Assembly: GCF_000002875.2 (NCBI RefSeq)
Contig: NC_009394.2
Location: forward strand, 372,001-436,000
Direction: 5' to 3'
Length of the DNA: 64,000 bases
DNA from: Leishmania infantum JPCM5
Lineage: Eukaryota; Euglenozoa; Kinetoplastea; Trypanosomatida; Trypanosomatidae
Below are positions 10,845 through 19,759 of the stretch, in pieces; positions within the stretch are counted from its first letter, which is position 1, and the number at the start of each line of letters is the position of its first letter. Below the pieces are notes generated by a model. That model ran no database searches and was not told the origin of the DNA. It saw only the letters and a list, made by a program, of their open reading frames with translations. The translations under genes were made by a program, and so were the position numbers.

Positions 10845-12584
10845 GGTGACTAAAGACAGAGGTGCGGGACAGCCGCCGCTAGATGATGGCGGGGGCAGTG
10901 CGACGCACACCCACACAACACACTCGCGATCACGCAGGGCGAGAGAGGGAGGGGGAGGGCACGAATCCGCAGAGGACTTGGACAACAAAGAAACAACGAA
11001 AAACAAAACGAGCAGGTGGAGTACGATGAGCAGTGTGGCGCGGGTGTGTGATGGTGCCTTCCGCGGACCGTGTGCACAGCTTTCGTATGCAAGTGCGTGG
11101 GCCCGATAACACACGCGGACGCGCTTACATGCGATGCGGAGGGACGGAGAAGGAGAGCAAGCAAAAAAAAAAAGGTGTGTGTGTGTGTGTCGGCGGAGCA
11201 GCGAGTGCCGGCTGAGATGAGATATGCGGTGCGCGTGTGCGTGTGTTTGTGTGTGCTGCCGGTGGTGCCGACTGTCGCCGTGGTGGCGGTAAAGAGAGGA
11301 CGAAGAGGAAGAGGAGGAAGAGGAAGAGGAAGGGGGGGGGGCGGTGTGGTGTGTGTGTGTGTGTTGGGTGGGGGAGGGATGAGCAAGTTATGCGAAAATG
11401 CACGAGAGCGGATGAGGGTGGCGACTCCACAGACGATGACGCAATGGCGCCACGCTATCAAAGAAAGGAGAGGGGAGATCGGCGTTATAGGATGGCTGAC
11501 GGTGGTGCTGCTGATGGTGGTGACCATCACGTAAAGCTGACAGCCAAAGAAAACAAAATGGAGCGAGAAGGCGGTGGCGTATATGCGGGTACGGCTGCAT
11601 GGATATGGGGATGCAGCTGTGCGCCTGCGCAGCCCCTTGCCCGTGGAGAGGAAGACAAACACACACACACACACACACACACACGCACGCACGCAGCAAG
11701 CACGCACAGCTACACACTGGCAATGCGCCGTTCCCTTCGCCGTGAGGCTTCGACGCACCCCCTGTCTACACAGCACTCCGCACGCCCGCACGCCCTCTCG
11801 CCTTCGGTCCGTCTGTCTGTGTGGGTGACCCTGCGACGGCGTCCCGTGCCTGACATGACTGCCCTTCTAACGCCGGACGTTTCCCTTTTTTTGTTGGTAT
11901 TCTTCAGCGTCTCTATAGGAAGACACTCACACACACGCACACACACCGATATCCAGTACTAGATAGCGGTCGTCTGCACAGAGGAAGGTGCCAGAGAGGG
12001 TGAGGGGATGGAGACCGAGCGGGAGGATTGAAGAGGCCAGCAATGTGGAGACCGCCGGAGATGCACACGCATAGGAGGATGGGTGAAGGGGGCGGTGCGG
12101 CAGTGCCGCTCCGGCTCCTTCCCTCGCTCCGTTCTGCACGGCGACCTTTCAAAAGAAGAGAGACACACACACACACATGCTGTGCAGGAGACGCCGTCGA
12201 AGGCGCTGCCGACCCTGCAAGATGGCGAGAGCGCTGAAATACGTCAGCACCTTTCCTCTTCAACAGAGAAGAAACGCCGTGCAGGCGGGACGGTGCGGAG
12301 AGAGAGGAAGGTGCGTGTACGTGTGTTGGTGGCTAAGTGCCGGCCCGTCGGCCACCACTTCAGGCGATACGCGAGAGGTCCGCAAGTGAACTGAGACGCC
12401 GAGAGGAGAGCAGAGCAAGATCTGAGTGCTGCTGAGGAGCCATGCCCAATACAACTGGGCTTACGGTGGGGCAGCCAACGCTTACCTGCGTGTGTGTGTG
12501 TCGCGTTACGGAGAACACACGCACGCGGGGGAGCCGGAGAGGTTGAGATGGGGTATGGCCGAGGGCCGGCTTTGCGCCACCAAG
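10845..12584. other. Intergenic spacer, repeat-rich
   Basis: 1.74 kb without a convincing gene. It holds a long purine run at about 11290-11342 (pyrimidine tract on the coding strand), (GT)n near 11174-11190 and 11350-11364, and (AC)n near 11656-11684 followed by ACGC units. Open frames here consist of His/Thr and Cys/Val runs created by the dinucleotide repeats. Confidence 0.7.
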
Positions 12585-14783
12585 CTAGTCGTAGTAGCGG
12601 TCAAAACACTTGGTAAGCCACGCCCACTCCCACCGACTGAGCCGCGATGGCAGCGGTGTCGCCGACAGCGTGGCCGTTGCCTCTACAGGGGAGGCAGCAA
12701 CGCTGTTGCACACACGCACGAAAGACGGCCAGTCGCGCCAGTCGCCCGTCTCCGCTCCCTGTAGCACCTCGAGGGCACCGCCTTTATGGGCCGCGACCGA
12801 CTCGGACGCACACGAGTAGTGCTCATAGAGGGCGGCTGCGAGCAGCTGCACCGGCAACGGCAGCTCAAAGAGCTGCGCCAAGGACAAACGCTCAAACAAC
12901 CAGAAGAAGTGCGCCAGGGCCGCTGTGGACGGCGTCCCCGCCGCTGCATCGCCGCTGGTCGCACCCGCCGCGTTTGCCGTCAGCCGGTTGCACAGCTGCC
13001 TGATGGCGGGGTGCTGAGAGGCCAAGAGCAACTCCTTGGACAGTGTAGTGCCAAAGACACCTCGGTCATCCGTGTGGAAGGAGATGTTCGGCAACACAAA
13101 CGTGCTCGCTGCATCGCTGCTGTCAGCATCCGCTGCCCCTGATGGATCGGTCACGGCCGTCAGATTGCCACACCGACGCATCGCGCGTGCCTGCCGATGG
13201 GCAAGACGGACCGCCTCTGTGGCCGCGTAACACGGAAACGCGCTCCTGCCCTCTGTGTCGCCGCCACGGCGCCGACGGCTCTCTGGCATGGACTCCCAAA
13301 GCTGCAGGAGGTCACCGAGGTGGTGGTCCACAACGTGAGAGTGGCCTCCCGTCAGCATATTGCTCGTGAGGCACAGCTCAATCCCTTGCTGCGCCGCGAG
13401 GATCGCAGACAAGTCCGCGGGGTCCGTGAAGACGAGATGGCCCCAGCGCTCTGGCGCGAACAGCACCATTTCGTGCAGCTCCTGCGGGTCCTGCTTCTCC
13501 CCTGCGTGAATCGTGATGGAGGGGGTGACGCGTATGCCGCTGCTGTCCTGCTCTTCTGCCTCTCCCCTGCGCGCGGCAGCCAGCGCCGGCTCCAGTTCCG
13601 CGTACTTGCCCTTGTAGCAGTTGCCAGAGAGGTCCATACCGGTGACCCAGCACGTCTCGCGCAGCCGGCGATGCAGGCAAGAGGAGGGGGAGGAGGAGGA
13701 GGGGGTAGCACTGGTTGGCGAGCCCGGGGACGACGAATCGTTATTGGCTGTGCCGCGCCTCGCTTCCTCGCCGTTGCGCTCCCGCATGTGGGCCGTGCAC
13801 CACGAGTGGAACTCCATGACTTGCCGTTGCTGCGTCTTCGTGGTGAGCCGCGCGGCTTCCCAGGCGGCCGCTGCCGTGGCACCACGGTTGACGGAGAGCA
13901 GCAGGCGCACATGCATGCGCTCCGTCAAGTTCCTAAAGATATGCTCGAGAAAGTACCGGCGGCGTTCTTGAACGCATGACGACTCACACGGCGGCTGCAG
14001 GAGGCTGCCATAGACGCGCTCGTACAGCTGCCACCATGGCGCCGCGGCCGCCTGTTCACCGGCCTCGTCTTCTGCTGCACCCCTTTGCGTCACAGAGGCC
14101 GCACCCCACGCCAACACCTGCGCCGATGCGCCTGCGGTCAGCAGCTCACCCGTCGCTAAGTCGACCAAACCACCGGAGAGTATGTGCTCGACGGTCTCAA
14201 TGACCGTGTCCACGTACATCTGCTTCGTCACCTCCTCGTCTGCCGCGTCGCGGCGGAAGGTGCGTCGAAGCCCGTCCCGCATCGACGTCCGAATCTCCAT
14301 TACAATGATGTTCTCCTCGGCGCTGGTGAAGAGCATGTCCTGCACAGCCAGTCGGGTGAACGCGAGGTTCGTCATGACCTTGTAGATGGCGTCGAAGACG
14401 GTGAAGCAGTAATGCATCCGTTCCGTTGGCGTTGCCGCCGCCGCCACCGCCGCCCTGTCGGCGCTGTCCGCCGGGGTTACTGTGAGCACGTTCTGCCTTC
14501 GCTTCTCTTGAGAGTCGAAGAAGAGGATATGACCCGCCTCGGCATCGCCGGCCCTGCCGCTGTCCCCATCCGCCCCGTTTACCGGAGCACCGCCGTGAAT
14601 GAGAAGCCGCTCCAGGTGCGCCAGCAGCGATGCCGACACACTGCCGTTAAGGTGGCAGTGGAAGTCCAGCTTGGGCGCACGATGGAGCACGCTCGCAAGA
14701 TCTGCCACCTCTGCCTCTTCGCCGCACTGCTGGCGCTCTCGCAGGAGCACCGGCTCGACAGTGGTGCGGTACAGACGATCCAT
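12585..14783 (-). CDS. Adenosine deaminase-like protein (ADAL / N6-methyl-AMP deaminase type)
   Basis: 732 aa from ATG 14783. All metal and catalytic motifs of the adenosine/AMP deaminase superfamily are visible: HCHLNGS with zinc ligands His42 and His44, the IHAGE motif (His426, catalytic Glu429), SNML near residue 480, and HTDD (Asp572, Asp573) followed by RGVFGTTLSKE. PKLDFHCHLNGS and TDDRGVF match the ADAL branch, which deaminates N6-substituted AMP, better than classical adenosine deaminase. The family is usually about 350 aa; the extra length comes from low-complexity inserts (for example a Ser/Pro run near 13690-13740). Expected to be a cytosolic purine-salvage or modified-nucleotide clearance enzyme. 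Substrate preference cannot be read from the sequence. Confidence 0.9.
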   Translation of the reverse strand: MDRLYRTTVEPVLLRERQQCGEEAEVADLASVLHRAPKLDFHCHLNGSVSASLLAHLERLLIHGGAPVNGADGDSGRAGDAEAGHILFFDSQEKRRQNVLTVTPADSADRAAVAAAATPTERMHYCFTVFDAIYKVMTNLAFTRLAVQDMLFTSAEENIIVMEIRTSMRDGLRRTFRRDAADEEVTKQMYVDTVIETVEHILSGGLVDLATGELLTAGASAQVLAWGAASVTQRGAAEDEAGEQAAAAPWWQLYERVYGSLLQPPCESSCVQERRRYFLEHIFRNLTERMHVRLLLSVNRGATAAAAWEAARLTTKTQQRQVMEFHSWCTAHMRERNGEEARRGTANNDSSSPGSPTSATPSSSSPSSCLHRRLRETCWVTGMDLSGNCYKGKYAELEPALAAARRGEAEEQDSSGIRVTPSITIHAGEKQDPQELHEMVLFAPERWGHLVFTDPADLSAILAAQQGIELCLTSNMLTGGHSHVVDHHLGDLLQLWESMPESRRRRGGDTEGRSAFPCYAATEAVRLAHRQARAMRRCGNLTAVTDPSGAADADSSDAASTFVLPNISFHTDDRGVFGTTLSKELLLASQHPAIRQLCNRLTANAAGATSGDAAAGTPSTAALAHFFWLFERLSLAQLFELPLPVQLLAAALYEHYSCASESVAAHKGGALEVLQGAETGDWRDWPSFVRVCNSVAASPVEATATLSATPLPSRLSRWEWAWLTKCFDRYYD

Positions 14784-15517
14784 GATAGCGTGGCCGTGGA
14801 TAGTAGTAAGAGCCTTTCAACGCAGAACCAACAGCGGTGGTGGAGGAAGGGGGAGGAGCAGGTAGGGGAGAGTGGCATGATGTGCGATGAGGCAGACACG
14901 AGCACGGTCGCACACGCACATACACACACACACACAGAGTGACGCGTTACGACGCCACATGAGGCGCCGTTACGCGCGTGCACCCGGTTCTTTGCTTGTG
15001 CCGCTTTAAGGAGGGACAGGGAGCCACTCGATTCACTAATAGCCATTACTCAAGTGAGCGTGCAGAGGGAGCGCCCACACACACACACGTACACACACAC
15101 ACACACACACCAGTCCACGCCGCCTTTTCCTTTCGGACACATGTGTGTATGCGTGTCCTGCTATAATGGTTCTTCTTCGCTCTCCACGTCCACCATCCCA
15201 CGACGACCACCGCATCCCCTCAACACACGCCTCCACACGCGCGCGCAGACACGCCCACACAGGGGGCATGTCCCTGCGTGTGTGCGAGAGGCCAAGGTGA
15301 GAAGTAGGGATAGGTGAGTGGGGCGCAAAAATGACGATGGCTGCTGTGCTGATGGGACTACAATGATCAGAAAGCGAATTCTCTTGCTCAGCTTCCAGGC
15401 TGGGGCGAGACGCGTGCAGCGGGCGGAGGGTACAGTAAGAAAGGAAGGAGAGGGAAGGGGGACTGTGGCAGGTGCAGCATACCAGGAACCTGCGACTGGG
15501 TCCTCAGCTACGGTTGC
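14784..15517. other. Intergenic spacer
   Basis: Contains a purine run at about 14840-14872 (pyrimidine tract on the coding strand just upstream of the deaminase start), (CA)n near 14923-14938 and two (CA)n runs near 15078-15110. No gene is seen. Confidence 0.65.
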
Positions 15518-15892
15518 TTACTGACCTCCACCGCCGACAAGGTTGAAGACCTGATTTGACACGTACCACTGACCGTTGTCCTGCGCCAGGTGGAAGAAGT
15601 CGTTGAACTTGAGTGAGTGATCCTCACCCCTCAACTTCACCTCGCCGTTCACGATGACGATCACACCGCCGCTCATTGAGGGCTGGCAGTCGATACTGTC
15701 CTGCTTGAAGGCGGCCTCTGTAAAGCCCAGGTTCGCAAAACGTGCCATGATCGCGTCCACACCCTGCACCTGCTCCTTCTGCCACGTCAACAACGTGTTG
15801 GGGCGGTAAATACCGGCCAACTGGTCGCGCTGGTTGGCAAAGAAGTTGTAGTAGTGCTGCACGAAGCCCACACCGACATCCTCAAACGACAT
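15518..15892 (-). CDS. NTF2: Nuclear transport factor 2
   Basis: 124 aa from ATG 15892, the usual NTF2 length. The fold signature is clear: MSFEDVGVGFVQHYYNFF at the start, LAGIYRPNTLLTWQ, a G-A-I-M helix, QDSIDCQPSMSGGVIVIVNGEV and the final strand region FFHLAQDNGQWYVSNQVFNLV. NTF2 is a dimer that imports RanGDP through nuclear pores by binding FXFG repeats. The frame runs upstream to a TTG at 15943, but the ATG gives the family N-terminus and lies about 25-30 nt after the first AG that follows the long pyrimidine repeat. Confidence 0.93.
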   Translation of the reverse strand: MSFEDVGVGFVQHYYNFFANQRDQLAGIYRPNTLLTWQKEQVQGVDAIMARFANLGFTEAAFKQDSIDCQPSMSGGVIVIVNGEVKLRGEDHSLKFNDFFHLAQDNGQWYVSNQVFNLVGGGGQ

Positions 15893-17059
15893 CGTTCTCT
15901 TGAGTCGCTGGCGGATCTTCTTCGATTCCGTTGTTATGGACAACGCGTGCGCGAGAGGGAGGAGGGAGGAGGGAGGAGGGATGAGGGAGGAGGGAGGAGG
16001 GAGGAGGGATGAGGGAGGAGGGAGGAGGGAGAATGAGGGCAGCGGCCAAGTGCTTTGCGCCGCACCGTGTATGCCCGTATTCGCTCACAAGTTACGACGC
16101 ACAGAAGAGGGAAGGCAGAGACGGATGCGTGGGGAGGGGAGGGCCGAGTATTCGCTCATGCAAAACATGTCCGTCAACCAACAAATGCTATGGTAACGGT
16201 CTGTGCAGGAAGGGATGGAGACGTGTGTGTGTGTGGACTAAGCCGCCGCCGCGGCAGCGGTGCAACAACCCAGAGAGGGTGGAGAAGCGAAGGCGCTGCT
16301 TGCATCACCACCGCCATGCGGATTCGCCCCCAACGATAATGTGAAGCGGAGCAGAGGGACGGACAGCGGCTAAGGGTGCTCCCAGCCTGCTACTAGCGTG
16401 GGGAGGGGGGGGGTATGCGACTGGGCTTCCCCCCTCTTCCGCTAAGGGGCGCGCGGATACCTTCTTGGATGAGCGCGGCGCTCGTGATGCGGGTGCTGCT
16501 GTAGCGTCCCTATCCCATTCCGTCCTACTCGGTAGGCCGTTTCTTGGTGCAATGGTGATGATGCCGCGCCGGATGCTTCTTCGCATCGCTTGTTGTCGTT
16601 TCGTTCTTTGTTTATCGCTCTTGCCCCCCCTCCCTCGCAGACCGCACGTGAATAATTCGAGGAGAGAGGCAGGAGAAGGACAGTGGCCGGCCAACAGGGT
16701 TGAAGAAGGGGTGGTGGTGGGACGCAAGAGCGGCGACAGCCTTTTTAGTAGATGAAGTTACACGATGAGGAAGACACACAACGGAGCGTGAGAGACCGGA
16801 GAGGAGAGGGGGGAGGGCAGAGGGACACCGGCAACAACAGCGGCACTAGCAAGCAGCGGCGGGGACGGCGTGTCCACCGCCACAACCGCACACCCACCGT
16901 AAAGGAAACAACAAAAAAAAATCGTCGCTGACACGACGTCACCCCTCTTTCCTTACACGGTGTGATGGCGAAGAGGAGACACAAGCAGGAGGGCACATCA
17001 CAGTCTTGCGAAAGGAAGGGCAGCACCGGCAACTGTCGAAGGCCCAAGTCGCACACCGA
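15893..17059. other. Intergenic spacer
   Basis: Apart from the 7-bp minisatellite at 15955-16031, it contains only short runs (a G-run near 16402, a C-run near 16625, (A)8 near 16912). No gene is recognised in this 1.2 kb, which includes the 3' UTR of Nop16. Confidence 0.6.
15955..16031 (+). repeat. 7-bp GGGAGGA minisatellite with GGGATGA variants
   Basis: About eleven head-to-tail copies of GGGAGGA with GGGATGA variants interspersed, giving a higher-order pattern. On the transcribed (minus) strand this is an almost pure C/T tract of nearly 80 nt ending about 60 nt upstream of the NTF2 start, so it can serve as the polypyrimidine tract for spliced-leader addition. The plus strand has regularly spaced GGG runs able to form G-quadruplex. 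Confidence 0.9.
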
Positions 17060-17650
17060 CTAAGCCCGCTGACCGGAGCGCAGGTGTGGGTCGGCGAACT
17101 GCTCAACTGAAAACCAGCCCTTCTCTTCCGCCTCGGCGAACTGCTTTGGGAAGGCTGCCTTTTCCCACTTGAGGTAGTTCACAATCTGCCGCTGCAGCTG
17201 GCGCATGTTCAGCTGGAACGGGTTCAGCTTTCGATCCAGTGTCATGCGCTTCAGGTCTGTGCCGTAACGCTCGATCAGGTTCGCAATGGTGGACCCTTCC
17301 TGCTCGCTAACCGGGCGGCCGATTTTCGTCGCCTTCACCATCTTCTCGTGCTCCGCCAGCTCATTCTGCTCCTCAAAGACGCGACGCGTCTGCGGACGCA
17401 CCTTTGCCTTGCGTTTCTCCGTCACCGACTTCGGCGCGCTCGGGTCGATGGCGAGGCCGAGACGAGTGAAGGTCTGCTCGGCGGTGTTGTTGCCCTCGAA
17501 GTACTTCTGGGTAAAGCGGTTGTTGGCGCCGGCGACGTCCACGGCGCGGACGTGGGCAAAACGCCGCTTCAGGTACTGTTTCTTCCCTACGCGAGTGATG
17601 GGAATGTTCTTCTTCACCTTCCCCTTCGGTGTCACCTTGACGCGGCCCAT
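17060..17650 (-). CDS. NOP16: Nop16 family nucleolar ribosome-biogenesis protein
   Basis: 196 aa from ATG 17650. The very basic start MGRVKVTPKGKVKKNIPITR, the central NRFTQKYFEGNNTAEQTFTRLGLAID, and the C-terminal block ANLIERYGTDLKRMTLDRKLNPFQ followed by LRQRQIVNYLKW-type sequence match the Nop16 family, a small nucleolar protein needed for 60S subunit maturation. Length fits the family. The frame extends upstream of the ATG without family similarity, in a pyrimidine-rich leader (coding strand, about 17800-17850). Confidence 0.88.
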   Translation of the reverse strand: MGRVKVTPKGKVKKNIPITRVGKKQYLKRRFAHVRAVDVAGANNRFTQKYFEGNNTAEQTFTRLGLAIDPSAPKSVTEKRKAKVRPQTRRVFEEQNELAEHEKMVKATKIGRPVSEQEGSTIANLIERYGTDLKRMTLDRKLNPFQLNMRQLQRQIVNYLKWEKAAFPKQFAEAEEKGWFSVEQFADPHLRSGQRA

Positions 17651-18622
17651 GGTGACACGCGATGGTCGTGCTCGGGTGCGGTGGCCTACGTGGCTACGGC
17701 TCTTTCTCTGGTCTGGGTGGAAGGGGCGTGGCGGGGAGAACGATGGCGGTGTGGACTGCGCTGAGGATGCACTGCGCACATGCGCGCATCCGAATGTTAA
17801 CGGGAAGGCGGAGGAGAGGAGGAGGGGGGGGTGGGTGGGTGAGTTGGGGCAGGGGGCGCGAAAGTGAAGGAGACCAGCGGCGCGCACATCTGCCGCGTCA
17901 TCCTGAGGTTGCTGTTGAGCGGTTATAAAGGAGGTTGGGGTCAGGTATGCTTTGACCCCCCTCCCACCCCGCTGCTGCGTAGAGGGCTGAAGCGCCGCAC
18001 GTACAAGCGGATCAGCGCAGGGCCGGCAGCGCAGACGTCCCTGTGTGCCGACGACGGGGCCGCTTCGATGAGGTGGGCGGAAAGCAGCGGCAGCAGCACC
18101 GCTGGCGCGTCATTCGTTACTTGCGCGGCACAGGCACACGCACGCATCGCGCAGAGAGGCATCCACCTATACGCGCGCGCACTGCGTGGGCGTGCCGCTC
18201 CTTGCTCGCTACCTTTGCGTCCTCTGCGCTCTCTCCTCAGCTGCCGGCCAGCACGGAGTGCGAGGACGACGCCGTCCATCGCACCCACGCACGGCCCTCT
18301 CTCACGCACGCCATCGCCGGGTCACAGAGATCGAGTGCGCGCACATTACGCAGAACATATTCCCCTCCCCCCTTTGCATGGCGCATTTAAAATAATAAAA
18401 AACAGAAGTGCATCTATGATACGGCGTGCGCGGCAGCGTGGAGGCACACACGCTGCCTGCCACGCCCCTTACACACGCAGACATGTGCGCGTGTGCGTGC
18501 CGCTGCCGCGTGCAGAGGCCCAGTGCTTCTCCCTCTCCGGGAGGAGATGAGCCGAGATGTTCATCTCCACCACGACCTTTGAAAGAGATCTAAGAGAGAC
18601 AGAGAGGAGGGAGGGTGTGGGC
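17651..18622. other. Intergenic spacer (3' flank of histone H3)
   Basis: Contains the Nop16 5' flank with a G-rich run at 17806-17855 and the unique 3' flank of the first H3 gene. It shares no obvious sequence with the 3' flanks of the other H3 copies. No gene is seen. Confidence 0.6.
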
Positions 18623-19015
18623 TTAGTGGCGCTCACCGCGCAGGCGCAGCGCCAGCTGGATGTCCTTCGGCTGGATCGTCACGCGCTTCGCGTGGATGCA
18701 GGCGAGGTTCGTGTCCGCCATCAGCGACACAACGTACGCCTCCGTCGCCTCCTGCAGCGCCATGATAGCGCTGCTCTGGAAGCGCAGACCCTCCTTCTGC
18801 GCGCTCGACACCTCGCGCACCAGGCGCTGGAACGGCGCGCACTGGATCAGCAGGCTCGTACTCTTCTGGAACTTGCGGATCTCGCGGATCGCGCAGGTGC
18901 CCGGGCGCCAGCGGCGGTGCGACTTCTTCACGCCGGACGCCGCGCTCGGCGCCTTCTTGCTCTTCTTCGACGTGATGGTGCGCTTCGCGCGGGCGGTCTC
19001 CTTGGTGCGGGACAT
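18623..19015 (-). CDS. H3: Histone H3
   Basis: 130 aa from ATG 19015, ending in TAA. Starts [18 protein letters not shown] and contains the histone core ([65 protein letters not shown]). The N-terminal tail is divergent from animal H3 (no ARKSTGG), as is normal for trypanosomatids. The coding sequence is identical, synonymous sites included, to the copy at 60571-60963 except for the stop codon, and the identity continues through 111 bp of 5' flank (to 19126) that includes candidate splice-acceptor AGs at about 19085 and 19095. A longer open frame reaching 19699 is leader read-through and not part of the protein. Confidence 0.97.
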   Translation of the reverse strand: MSRTKETARAKRTITSKKSKKAPSAASGVKKSHRRWRPGTCAIREIRKFQKSTSLLIQCAPFQRLVREVSSAQKEGLRFQSSAIMALQEATEAYVVSLMADTNLACIHAKRVTIQPKDIQLALRLRGERH

Positions 19016-19759
19016 GGTGGTGCGGGAGTGGGTGGGGTGGAGGGAAGGTTGACGGGTGGGTGGGTGGTGGTGGTGGCGATGGCGGCTGTGGAGGCTGCGG
19101 CGTGTGTGCGAGTGGGGTTGAGAGGCGAGCAATCGAGGATGGGAAAAGAGTGATGGAGGCGAAGCGGGTGAGCAAGTCGCCGCTCGAAGTCGGTGAGGCG
19201 GGGCTCGGGAGACGGATTGGCGTCTGCCGAGCGCGAACGGTCCGAGGCGGCCAAAGGAGCGCAGGATTACCAGATCGATGCTGTGAACAACCTGCGCCTC
19301 TCCTCCGGTGGGCTCGTATGGGCTTGTTTTACCACGTACATGGACACAGACACACGTACATACACGCACGCGCATATCTGCACACCTGCTGTGTGCGCTT
19401 ATGTGTGTGTGTGTTGCTCGTGCTGGTCTTGCTCTTGGGGTGAGGGTGATATACAGTGGACGTCTACGCCGTGGCGATGGCAAGTTGTGGACGGCGGACG
19501 GCAGCCGTTTGTGTATGTGTGTGGTGTGTGGGTGTTGTTGGAAGGAAAAGGAAGGAGGAACACACAAGATGCGAGGGCCACGAAACAGGAGGGGTGGGTG
19601 GGTGGACTGGAGAGCGACCAAGACACCGATACGCGCGCGCATCCATCGTATCCCCCCGCTTCGCCCCCTCCGCTGTCGCAGGCGCACAGGGAGAGCCACT
19701 AAAAGCGGCGGCGTGGAGGAAGGGCAATAAGGTTCAGCACGGTGACAGCGCCGAACGAG
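19016..19759. other. Intergenic spacer with shared H3 5' flank
   Basis: Positions 19016-19126 are repeated at 60964-61074. The rest contains (GT)-rich stretches near 19400-19415 and 19508-19535 and no recognisable gene. Confidence 0.65.

Noticed and set aside
10072..11109. Long plus-strand frame rich in Ala and Val
   Set aside because: Mirror of the Lys/Ala-rich N-terminus of the kinase and its leader; no family feature.
10850..11791. 313-codon minus-strand frame in the spacer
   Set aside because: Composed of Cys/Val and His/Thr runs from (GT)n/(CA)n and Pro/Leu runs from pyrimidine tracts; typical spacer translation.
15955..16031. CRISPR-like array
   Set aside because: Seven-base units without spacers in a eukaryotic genome; it is a simple minisatellite.
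18623..19699. Histone H3 with a 228-residue N-terminal extension
   Set aside because: The extra part is read-through of the leader. The second H3 gene lacks the same extension beyond the shared 111 bp, and MSRTKE is the family start.
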